A DNA stretch of 12,489 bases, taken from NCBI GenBank assembly GCA_040753835.1, contig JBFMDM010000064.1, forward strand, positions 1 to 12,489, in the 5' to 3' direction. Origin of the DNA: JACRIK01 sp040753835. Its GTDB lineage: Bacteria; Planctomycetota; MHYJ01; JACQXL01. This document shows positions 5,752 through 12,032 of the stretch, one piece after another. The position numbers and the translations under genes are program-made. The notes under the pieces were generated by a model. That model did not search any database. It was given only the letters and a program-made list of their open reading frames with translations, and had not been told where the DNA came from. Position 1 is the first letter of the stretch. Every line of letters starts with the position of its first letter.

Positions 5752-7626
5752 ATGCATGACATTATCGTCGTCGGCGCCGGCCACGCCGGAATAGAAGCCG
5801 CGCTCGTATCTGCCCGGATGGGCTGTAAAACCCTGCTTCTGACCATCTCCTTTGACACCATTGCCCAGATGTCCTGCAATCCGGCCATCGGCGGACTGGC
5901 CAAAGGGCAATTGGTACGGGAGATTGACGCCTTGGGCGGCGAGATGGCCAAGGCCACGGACGCCACCGGCATCCAGTTCCGGATGCTCAATACCGGCAAA
6001 GGCCCGGCTGTCCAGTCGCCGCGCGCGCAGTGCGATAAGAAAAAATACCATCTCTATATGAGAAAGGTTCTGGAGAAGCAGAAGAATCTGACCATAGAAG
6101 AGTTGATGGTTACTGATATTCTGGTTGAAGGCGGCAAGGTTATGGGCGTCAAAGGCAAATCCTCAACCGACAAACTGGCAGACAGGCAGACCGGTAAAAC
6201 TTCGGTTGAGTATCACGCCCAAGCCGTCATCCTTACCACCGGCACCTTTATGAAGGGCCTGATTCATATCGGCGAGGACAAGGCAAAAGGCGGAAGAATC
6301 AACGAGCCGTCTGCAGAGAATATCTCCGATAGTTTGCGGCAACTCGGCCTGGAATTAGGCCGCTTGAAGACCGGCACCCCGCCCCGGCTGGATACCAGGA
6401 GCATAGATTACTCCTGCCTCAGGGAACAGCCAGGCGATGAAGCGCCAAAACCATTTTCTTATTCTACAAAGAAGATTAGGCAATCGCAGGTTCCCTGTTA
6501 TATCACGCATACTAATACCAAGACGCACGAGGTAATTAAGAGGAATCTTGACCGGGCGCCACTTTATACCGGACAGATTAAGGCCGTGGGTCCGCGCTAT
6601 TGTCCGTCCATTGAGGATAAAATCGTCCGCTTCGCCGGACGGGAACAGCATCAGGTCTTCTTAGAGCCCGAGGGACGCAATGTTCCTGAGGTTTACTGCA
6701 ACGGCATCTCCACCAGTTTGCCTAAGGATGTCCAGGAGGAAATGGTGCGCTCTATCAGGGGATTGGATAATGCCAGGTTCATTCGCTATGGATACGCCAT
6801 AGAATATGATGTGGTTCTGCCGTATCAGATAAAACCGACCATGGAGGCAAAGAAGGTGGAGAATCTCTTTGTAGCCGGCCAGATAAACGGGACCTCGGGT
6901 TATGAAGAGGCCGCGGCCCAGGGTCTGCTGGCCGGCATCAATGCCGCCCTGAAGATTAGAAAAGAACCGCCCCGCCCGAACGACAGGGGTCATTCGGCCG
7001 GGCGGGCATTTATCCTCAGGCGCGACGAGGCGTATATAGGGGTGCTGATAGATGATTTGGTAACACTTGGCCCAACCGAACCATACCGGATGTTCACCTC
7101 GCGGGCCGAATACCGCCTGCTCCTGCGTTCGGATAATGCTGACCGGCGACTGATGCCTTATGCAGATAGGTTTGGATTGCTTGATAGGGCGCTAAAGAGA
7201 CATCTGGAGAATAAAGAGCGGTTGATAAAAGAAACAATTGATAAATTAGGCAGGACCTACAAGGGGACTAAGAATCTGAAGACACTGCTCAAGCAGCCGG
7301 AGATTACGCTCAGGGAATTAGAGCGCAAGTCGGTATCCCTGCGTAATCTTGGTTTGACCGACGACATCCGCGAGCAGGTGGAGATTGAGACCAAGTATGA
7401 AGGATATATCCAGCGTCAGTTAAGGCAGATTGAACAGACCAGGAAAATGGAGAATTACCATCTGCCGCAGGATTTTGACTACAGCCGGATAACCCATCTC
7501 AGCAAAGAGGCCAGGACCCAACTCAATAAGTTCAGGCCGGTTTCATTGGGCCAGGCAAACCGTATTGCCGGCGTCTCACCGGCCGACATTTCGGTCCTTA
7601 TGGTTTATTTCCTGCAAGGCAGATAA
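5752..7626 (+). CDS. mnmG: tRNA uridine-5-carboxymethylaminomethyl modification enzyme MnmG (GidA)
   Basis: MnmG is an FAD enzyme that, with MnmE, installs the (carboxymethyl)aminomethyl group at C5 of wobble uridine 34 in certain tRNAs. The FAD motif GAGHAG (residues 8-13) starts the protein. It is followed by MSCNPAIGGLAKG with the conserved C42, LNTGKGPAVQSPRAQ, RLKTGTPPR, PRYCPSIEDK with the second conserved cysteine C284, GQINGTSGYEEAAAQG, and the C-terminal SRAEYRLLLRSDNAD block. The 624 residues and the intact C-terminal MnmE/tRNA-binding end indicate a complete gene. The start is supported by the family N-terminus but has only pyrimidines upstream, so translation probably depends on coupling to asd or on an SD-independent route. 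A short 8-bp repeat adds a loop near residues 140-147. It converges with gpmI, the stops being 5 bp apart with no terminator hairpin between. Confidence 0.97.
   Translation: MHDIIVVGAGHAGIEAALVSARMGCKTLLLTISFDTIAQMSCNPAIGGLAKGQLVREIDALGGEMAKATDATGIQFRMLNTGKGPAVQSPRAQCDKKKYHLYMRKVLEKQKNLTIEELMVTDILVEGGKVMGVKGKSSTDKLADRQTGKTSVEYHAQAVILTTGTFMKGLIHIGEDKAKGGRINEPSAENISDSLRQLGLELGRLKTGTPPRLDTRSIDYSCLREQPGDEAPKPFSYSTKKIRQSQVPCYITHTNTKTHEVIKRNLDRAPLYTGQIKAVGPRYCPSIEDKIVRFAGREQHQVFLEPEGRNVPEVYCNGISTSLPKDVQEEMVRSIRGLDNARFIRYGYAIEYDVVLPYQIKPTMEAKKVENLFVAGQINGTSGYEEAAAQGLLAGINAALKIRKEPPRPNDRGHSAGRAFILRRDEAYIGVLIDDLVTLGPTEPYRMFTSRAEYRLLLRSDNADRRLMPYADRFGLLDRALKRHLENKERLIKETIDKLGRTYKGTKNLKTLLKQPEITLRELERKSVSLRNLGLTDDIREQVEIETKYEGYIQRQLRQIEQTRKMENYHLPQDFDYSRITHLSKEARTQLNKFRPVSLGQANRIAGVSPADISVLMVYFLQGR
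6169..6192. repeat. 8-bp near-tandem repeat translated inside mnmG
   Basis: Three successive octamers, GACAAACT (6169-6176), GGCAGACA (6177-6184) and GGCAGACC (6185-6192), encode DKLADRQT in a place where MnmG proteins usually have a short turn between two beta strands, before the AVILTTGTF strand. The second and third units differ at one base; the first is more diverged. The pattern is weaker than the asd heptamers, and the 24 bp keep the frame. Confidence 0.45.
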
Positions 7627-7631
7627 TGTTA

Positions 7632-9215
7632 TTAGCCGTTGCCAGCCAATAAACTGACACCATCCATTTCAGGCGGTTTGGGAATGCCGGTAATATCTAA
7701 TATGGTCGGTGCGATGTCGGAGAGTTTACCGTTTTTTTTCAGTTGGATGTCCTTAAACTGGGCGCCGACCAGAGTAAAGGGCACGATATTGGTAGTATGA
7801 TAGGTGTGAGGTTGGTTGTTGTGCTGTCGGTCAATCATCTCCTCGGCGTTGCCGTGGTCTGCCGTGACGATAACCACGCCATTCTTTTTTAGCGCTGCCT
7901 CAACAATTAGGCTTACTGCGTCGTCAACGGTTTCAACCGCTTTGATGGCCGCCTCCAGCACGCCGGTGTGCCCGACCATATCGCAGTTGGCAAAGTTCAT
8001 AATGATTACCTCGTGTCCGTCTTCCGCAATGTCTTTCAGCACCTTGCGGGTAATCTCAGGCGCGCTCATCTCGGGTTGTAAATCATAAGTCGCGACCTTG
8101 GGTGATGGGATGAGTTTGCGGTCTTCCAACGCAAAGGGTTTTTCTTCGCCGCCGTTGAAGAAGTAGGTGACGTGCGCGTACTTCTCGGTCTCGGCAATGC
8201 GCAGTTGCCGGATGTTGTTTTTGGCGAGGACCTCGCCCAGGATGTTCTTCATAGTTACGGGCTTGAATGCCACAGGCAGAGTAAAGTTCTCATCGTATTG
8301 CGTCATTGTAGTGTATAGGACTTTGGGGAATATCTGGCGCGGGAATTCCTTGCCCGCCTGTGGCGGGTCCGCCTTTGGCGGAAAGTCCGATTCGGTAAAT
8401 GCGCGAGTAATCTCCCTGGCCCGGTCTGCGCGGAAGTTGAAGAAGATGACCGAGTCGTTGTCTTTGACCAAGCCAATGGGTTGGTTGTTCTCTTCAATAA
8501 CGATGGGTTTGATGAATTCATCGGTCTCGCCCTTGAGATAGGCGTCTTTTATGGCATCAATAGGGGCTCTGTGCCTGACGCCTTCTCCGAGGGTGAGCGC
8601 ATCGTATGCCTTTTGCACCCGGTCCCAGCGCTTGTCGCGGTCCATCAGGAAATATCTGCCGCAGATAGTGGCAATCCGGCCGGTTTTAAGTGAGTCCATT
8701 CTGGATTGGAGTTTTTCCAGATAGCCAACGCCGCTGGTCGGAGACGTGTCGCGTCCATCCATCACTGCGTGGAAGTAAAGATTGTCGGTTGTAAAGCCGT
8801 TTTGTTTAGCCATTTCCAGCAGGGCGAAGTAGTGGTTGTCTGAGCTATGCACTCCGCCGTCCGAGACCAGTCCGATTAAGTGGAGATTGCTATTATGCTT
8901 TTTGCAGTGCGCCATGGCTGCGCTTAATTCCGGATTGGTGAAGAACGAGCGGTCTTTGATAGCGTTGTCAATCCTGGTGATTTCCTGCCAGACGACCCGG
9001 CCTGCGCCGATATTGAGGTGTCCGACCTCGGAGTTGCCCATCAGACCTTCAGGCAGTCCGACTGCATTGCCCGAGCAGAGCAGTTCGGTATGGGGATATT
9101 CCTTTTCGAACTGGCTCAAATTGGGGGTGCGGGCCAGTTTGATGGCGTTTCCTTCCTTCTGCGGATTTACGCCCCAACCGTCCATTATGATTAATACGAG
9201 CAGGGGAATTTTCAT
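7632..9215 (-). CDS. gpmI: 2,3-bisphosphoglycerate-independent phosphoglycerate mutase
   Basis: GpmI interconverts 3- and 2-phosphoglycerate in glycolysis and gluconeogenesis using two Mn ions and a phosphoserine intermediate. Metal ligand D12 is in IIMDGWG, and the catalytic Ser is S62 in MGNSEVGH, exactly the canonical position. The phosphotransferase-domain block MDGRDTSP, the motif RIAETEKYAHVTYFFNGG, PSPKVATYDLQPEMSA and the metal-binding CDMVGHTG and TADHGNAEEM follow in order. The 527 residues are slightly longer than the usual 505-515. The excess fits an in-frame palindromic element encoding residues 278-288 (FPPKADPPQAG). The start agrees with the family N-terminus but lacks a Shine-Dalgarno site. 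The gene is divergent from the receiver/PilZ gene and convergent with mnmG. An A8 tract near the 3' end is unremarkable. Confidence 0.97.
   Translation of the reverse strand: MKIPLLVLIIMDGWGVNPQKEGNAIKLARTPNLSQFEKEYPHTELLCSGNAVGLPEGLMGNSEVGHLNIGAGRVVWQEITRIDNAIKDRSFFTNPELSAAMAHCKKHNSNLHLIGLVSDGGVHSSDNHYFALLEMAKQNGFTTDNLYFHAVMDGRDTSPTSGVGYLEKLQSRMDSLKTGRIATICGRYFLMDRDKRWDRVQKAYDALTLGEGVRHRAPIDAIKDAYLKGETDEFIKPIVIEENNQPIGLVKDNDSVIFFNFRADRAREITRAFTESDFPPKADPPQAGKEFPRQIFPKVLYTTMTQYDENFTLPVAFKPVTMKNILGEVLAKNNIRQLRIAETEKYAHVTYFFNGGEEKPFALEDRKLIPSPKVATYDLQPEMSAPEITRKVLKDIAEDGHEVIIMNFANCDMVGHTGVLEAAIKAVETVDDAVSLIVEAALKKNGVVIVTADHGNAEEMIDRQHNNQPHTYHTTNIVPFTLVGAQFKDIQLKKNGKLSDIAPTILDITGIPKPPEMDGVSLLAGNG
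8353..8382. repeat. Two-hairpin palindromic element inserted in frame in gpmI
   Basis: CCCGCC-TGT-GGCGGG (8353-8367) is followed directly by TCCGCC-TTT-GGCGGA (8368-8382). The arms are identical to those of the intergenic cluster at 674-730; only the 3-nt loops differ. The 30 bp equal ten codons. On the gpmI strand they read through as Pro/Ala/Gly-rich residues around 278-288, between the conserved RAREITRAF helix and the strand that precedes TMTQYD. Confidence 0.9.
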
Positions 9216-9236
9216 AACTACAGATAGATAAAAGGG

Positions 9237-9340
9237 TCAACCCAGCACATAAAAATAGATTCGCCAATTAGGCGCAAGAACACAATTGTCTAATAAACTT
9301 CTTACTTGGGATTATTACCATAGTTTATGTACTGGGTCAA
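9237..9340. mobile_element. Candidate miniature inverted-repeat element with flanking direct repeats
   Basis: CCCAGCACATAAA (9241-9253) and TTTATGTACTGGG (9324-9336) are inverted repeats matching at 12 of 13 positions, and they bound a 96-bp interval. Immediately outside, TCAA (9237-9240) and TCAA (9337-9340) are direct repeats like a 4-bp target duplication. The direct repeat can be extended to GGGTCAA on both sides (9234-9240, 9334-9340), although the right-hand GGG is then shared with the inverted repeat. The interval has no coding capacity and holds one small hairpin, CGCC-AATTA-GGCG (9262-9274). A regulatory inverted repeat unrelated to transposition is the main alternative. Confidence 0.45.
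9311..9340 (-). promoter_or_regulatory. Candidate gpmI promoter at the edge of the inverted-repeat element
   Basis: Read on the minus strand, TTGACC (9340-9335) and AATAAT (9316-9311) are separated by 18 bp, and each matches the sigma-70 consensus at five of six positions. The transcript would begin near 9304 and have a leader of about 90 nt before the gpmI ATG at 9215, crossing the body of the candidate miniature element. The -35 box overlaps the right-hand direct repeat. If this is right, the element supplies or preserves the promoter. Confidence 0.35.
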
Positions 9341-9384
9341 GTTTCACCCTGAAAAAGCCGATAATTATATATCACTTTCAACGC

Positions 9385-9466
9385 AGTCGGCTGTTGATTT
9401 ATTAGTTAATTATACAGCCGACTATACTGGGCTGTATAACAATTGTTAAATCAACAGCCCAGTATA
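9385..9466. repeat. Nested inverted repeats able to form two hairpins or one long hairpin
   Basis: Hairpin A pairs AGTCGGCTGT (9385-9394) with ACAGCCGACT (9414-9423). Hairpin B pairs TATACTGGGCTGT (9423-9435) with ACAGCCCAGTATA (9454-9466) perfectly over 13 bp, and its loop holds the palindrome AACAATTGTT (9438-9447). The two hairpins are also inverted copies of each other: GGCTGTTGATTTA (9389-9401) is the exact complement of 9447-9459, and TATACAGCC (9411-9419) that of 9430-9438. The region can thus fold in two mutually exclusive ways. A possible -10 box, TATAAG (9463-9468), overlaps the end of hairpin B. No U-run follows, so this is not a simple terminator. Confidence 0.8.
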
Positions 9467-9494
9467 AGATGAGGGAACATAGTAAGGATTTTTT

Positions 9495-10292
9495 ATGCCG
9501 AACATATTGATCGTAGACCAGTTGCAGCAGACCGGAGCATTAATGAAGAGTATGCTCAGCAATTATTACGGCGTTTCGCTTTCCGAGGATTTTTCCGGAG
9601 CGATGAAGAAACTGGAGACCGCCTTGTTTGATATGGTGGTGATGGAGGTGGAGCGCCTCAATCAGGATACCCAGGAATTCCTAAAAGGCGCAAAGGGAAT
9701 CCTGCCCAACCTGCCGATTCTTATTCTGACTGAGCATCAGGACAGTTTGCAGTCAATCCAAAATGCCCGCCCCGCACATAAGCCGGGTGAAAAATGCGAT
9801 GACCCGAATTCCGGGGTTATGTGTGGGGTAACGATGATACCGCGGCCGTTCCGGTGCGCCAGTTTGATGGGTACGATTTATGATGCGCTGTCCGCGCCCA
9901 ATGCAGAGAGCGTTACTTTCCACAAGGCGCTGACTTATACGGTGGCGATATCCGCCTCGGCGCGCTCTGCCGAAAGCGGGCTCAAATGTTCACTAACCGA
10001 TTTGAGCAATCACGGGTTTATGGTTGAACCGGCTATGCCGGCCCCGGGCCGTTCGGCTGATAACGATAAGGCGGAATTCCAGAACTTCTTCAGGGGTATT
10101 TGCCCTGAAGGCAAGGTGTCATCCAAGCCGCTTTATACCAATATTATCATAAAGGAACAGGAACCGATTGCCTTTAATTCGCGCATTGCCTTTGTAGAAA
10201 GGGGCGCTGATGAGATATTCAAGCGGGCTGGCCTGAGTTTTGTTGAGAGCAAGCAGGACCAGCGGCTCCTGCAGTTGCTCAAGCAAGATTAA
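9495..10292 (+). CDS. Degenerate receiver domain fused to a PilZ-like domain
   Basis: Residues 1-130 follow the receiver fold (NILIVD, FDMVVMEVE, PILILTE, IPRPF), but the site normally holding the phosphorylated Asp is E51, the conserved Lys before PF is R118, and the second acidic residue after D8 is Q9. Phosphorylation by the usual chemistry is unlikely. Residues of about 143-255 resemble PilZ, with DLSNHGF (169-175) and a terminal strand pair around NSRIAFVERG and AGLSFVE. The RxxxR motif that binds cyclic di-GMP is not evident. Residues 91-110 are encoded by an inverted-repeat insertion. AAGGA lies 6 bp before the ATG and is a good ribosome binding site. The neighbour converging on it is a PAS sensor. 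A role in signalling is likely, but its input and output are unknown. Confidence 0.75.
   Translation: MPNILIVDQLQQTGALMKSMLSNYYGVSLSEDFSGAMKKLETALFDMVVMEVERLNQDTQEFLKGAKGILPNLPILILTEHQDSLQSIQNARPAHKPGEKCDDPNSGVMCGVTMIPRPFRCASLMGTIYDALSAPNAESVTFHKALTYTVAISASARSAESGLKCSLTDLSNHGFMVEPAMPAPGRSADNDKAEFQNFFRGICPEGKVSSKPLYTNIIIKEQEPIAFNSRIAFVERGADEIFKRAGLSFVESKQDQRLLQLLKQD
9770..9828. repeat. Inverted-repeat element translated inside the receiver/PilZ gene
   Basis: CCCCGCACATAA (9770-9781) pairs with TTATGTGTGGGG (9817-9828) with 11 Watson-Crick pairs and one G-T pair. An inner stem, CGGGT (9784-9788) with ACCCG (9802-9806), is possible. The element encodes roughly residues 91-110, falling between the predicted last helix and the last strand of the receiver domain, where other receivers have only a short turn. 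The left arm matches the left inverted repeat of the intergenic element at 9241 in 11 of 12 positions. Confidence 0.75.
10088..10110. repeat. Perfect 8-bp hairpin within the PilZ-like region
   Basis: CTTCAGGG (10088-10095) and CCCTGAAG (10103-10110) form a perfect stem around a 7-nt loop. The hairpin lies in a stretch of the PilZ-like region (about residues 183-212) with no counterpart that I recognise in the domain, so it may mark another small insertion. It could equally be chance. Confidence 0.45.
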
Positions 10293-10304
10293 CCGCTGCC
10301 ACGG

Positions 10305-11933
10305 TCATTTCTTTTGCTTCCGGGCTCCCTTTTCCCTGCCGATATGAACGAATTGGATTATTTCGCCGTTGCGGTCTTTAATCGGGTAGGCCGAGACCTC
10401 TATTGTCTTATTTTTGCCCTGTTTGTCAATATGGGTATGCGCCACGGTTAAGGGCTGGCCGGTTATCAGCACTTCGGTAATCGGGCAGACACCTTCGGTC
10501 TCATCGCAGGGGGTCTGGCGGTTATGCGAGACCTCGTAGCAGTGTTTTCCCTCCAGTTCCTTCAGAGGCCGGCCGGTTTCCTTTTCCGCCGCGGCATTGG
10601 CCCAGAGAATGGCGTAATCGCGGGAGATGAGGAATATGGAATCAGAGATGCCGCCGGTAACGGTTTCCAGGGTCTGTTTGGTCTGGATAATCTCGTCCTG
10701 TTTTTTTTTCCAGTCGCTGATGTCGCGGGCAATGCCCATAACTGAAGCCACCTTATTATTGGCTGAATCCATAATCGGCGTCAGCCAGGTTTCAATCTCC
10801 AGCATTCCCTTTGGGTAGAGCGTTTTATTGCTGACATAAAGCGGCTGGGCCGTGTCATACACCTTCTGAAGGTTGGCCTGCATCCTTTGAATGTCATGAG
10901 GGAAGAATTCTTTAAGATGTTTCCCGATAACTTTTGATGGTTCGGTGTTGAATTGCTTGGCGCCGAAGGGGTTGACATACTGGATGTGGAAATCCGGGCC
11001 GACTATAAAAATCATATCGTGGGCCGATTCAGCCAGGGTTCGGTAACGTTTTTCGCTTTCATGCAGGGCGTCTTCCATCAACTTGCGCGTGCCAATATCA
11101 ACGCCGAAGCCGACTCCGCCGACAACCTTACCCTCTTTATAGACTGGCGCCAGGGTGAACAGCATCGTGAATAATGTCCGGTCTGATTTATAAATCCGCA
11201 TGATTTTCTGCTGTGGTTTGCCGCCCATTGTATTCTGAAATGCCTCATTGGCGATTTTTATGTCGTCTGGGTAAATGTACGGCCCGAAAGGTTTGCCCCG
11301 GATGTCCTCAATCTTATAGCCGAGCAATGAGGTTATCTGCTGGTTGACGAAGGTAAAAGTTCCCTGGGCGTCAAACGTCCATATCATATCCAGCGAGTTT
11401 TCTATCATCGTGCGGTATTTTTCCTCGGATTCCTTAAGAGATTTTATGGCTTCTCTGCGTTCGGTGATGTCAATGCCGGTGCCGATGATAAATTCAACCG
11501 AATTGTTGTCGTCCAGCAGGACCGAATTAGACCAGGCAATCAGGCGGCGCCGGCCGTCCTTGGTGACCCAGTAGTTCTCAAACTTGCTGGGTAATTTCGT
11601 GCCGACCAGGTTGCCGAAGACGTCTTTAACCTGTTTTACTTCTTCGGGGATGATAAAGACATCCCAGACATTCTTTGTGAATACCTCTTTTGATGTATAG
11701 CCGGTAACCTCTTCGCAGGTTTTATTGAATGAAACGATTCGGCCTTGGCGGTCAAGGACTACTACCAGGGCGCCAACGGTTTCAACGATTGCGGATGAGA
11801 AATCACGTTCTTTCCGGAGCGTCTCCACCATCCGGTTGCGTTCCTGCTCCGCCTTTTCCAGGTCGGCGATTTGCTTGCGCAACTGGGAGATTTCGCTGAT
11901 GAGTTGTTCGCTTATCTTGTCAGTGGAATTCAT
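10305..11933 (-). CDS. Sensor protein with four PAS domains and no output domain
   Basis: This protein is probably cytoplasmic. Residues 1-45 form a charged coiled coil. PAS domains lie at about 46-160 (DRQGRIVSFNKTCEEVTGY), 172-290 (DAQGTFTFVNQQITSLLGY), 297-415 (IQYVNPFGAKQF) and 425-535. The first three end in D-I-x-x-R/W PAC-type tails (GIDITERRE, GVDIGTRK, ARDISDWKKK). The fourth carries a cysteine-rich insertion, C465-x4-H470-x5-C476-x6-C483-P, a pattern I recall from PAS domains of anaerobes that may bind a metal or cofactor. After the fourth PAS the protein stops at GREKGARKQKK, with no histidine kinase, GGDEF, EAL or methyl-accepting domain. It must act through a partner, or the gene has lost its output part. 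AGGCGAG just upstream is a partial ribosome binding site. An A9 tract lies between PAS 3 and PAS 4. It converges with the receiver/PilZ gene, 12 bp between stops. Confidence 0.85.
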   Translation of the reverse strand: MNSTDKISEQLISEISQLRKQIADLEKAEQERNRMVETLRKERDFSSAIVETVGALVVVLDRQGRIVSFNKTCEEVTGYTSKEVFTKNVWDVFIIPEEVKQVKDVFGNLVGTKLPSKFENYWVTKDGRRRLIAWSNSVLLDDNNSVEFIIGTGIDITERREAIKSLKESEEKYRTMIENSLDMIWTFDAQGTFTFVNQQITSLLGYKIEDIRGKPFGPYIYPDDIKIANEAFQNTMGGKPQQKIMRIYKSDRTLFTMLFTLAPVYKEGKVVGGVGFGVDIGTRKLMEDALHESEKRYRTLAESAHDMIFIVGPDFHIQYVNPFGAKQFNTEPSKVIGKHLKEFFPHDIQRMQANLQKVYDTAQPLYVSNKTLYPKGMLEIETWLTPIMDSANNKVASVMGIARDISDWKKKQDEIIQTKQTLETVTGGISDSIFLISRDYAILWANAAAEKETGRPLKELEGKHCYEVSHNRQTPCDETEGVCPITEVLITGQPLTVAHTHIDKQGKNKTIEVSAYPIKDRNGEIIQFVHIGREKGARKQKK

Positions 11934-11990
11934 AAACTCGCCTAATCAAAGTTAGCCAAGATAATGGTTATAGTTTATTGCTGCAGCAGC

Positions 11991-12011
11991 ATGATAGTAA
12001 TTATCATTTGC
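11991..12011. promoter_or_regulatory. AT-rich dyad resembling a Fur box, upstream of the PAS sensor gene
   Basis: ATGATA-GTAAT-TATCAT (11991-12007) is a 6-bp perfect dyad. Bases 11993-12011 match the 19-bp Fur consensus at 14 positions by hand alignment. The site lies in the 99-bp gap between the formate dehydrogenase stop and the PAS gene. On the minus strand it overlaps a possible -10 box, GATAAT, preceded by TTGATA at a short 15-bp spacing. In such AT-rich DNA, chance similarity is quite possible. The rest of the gap contains no recognisable gene or terminator. Confidence 0.25.
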
Positions 12012-12032
12012 CCTTAAATATATCAAGAATTT

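Noticed and set aside
7620..7640. Bidirectional terminator between the converging mnmG and gpmI genes
   Set aside because: Only 5 bp separate the stop codons and no hairpin was found around them.
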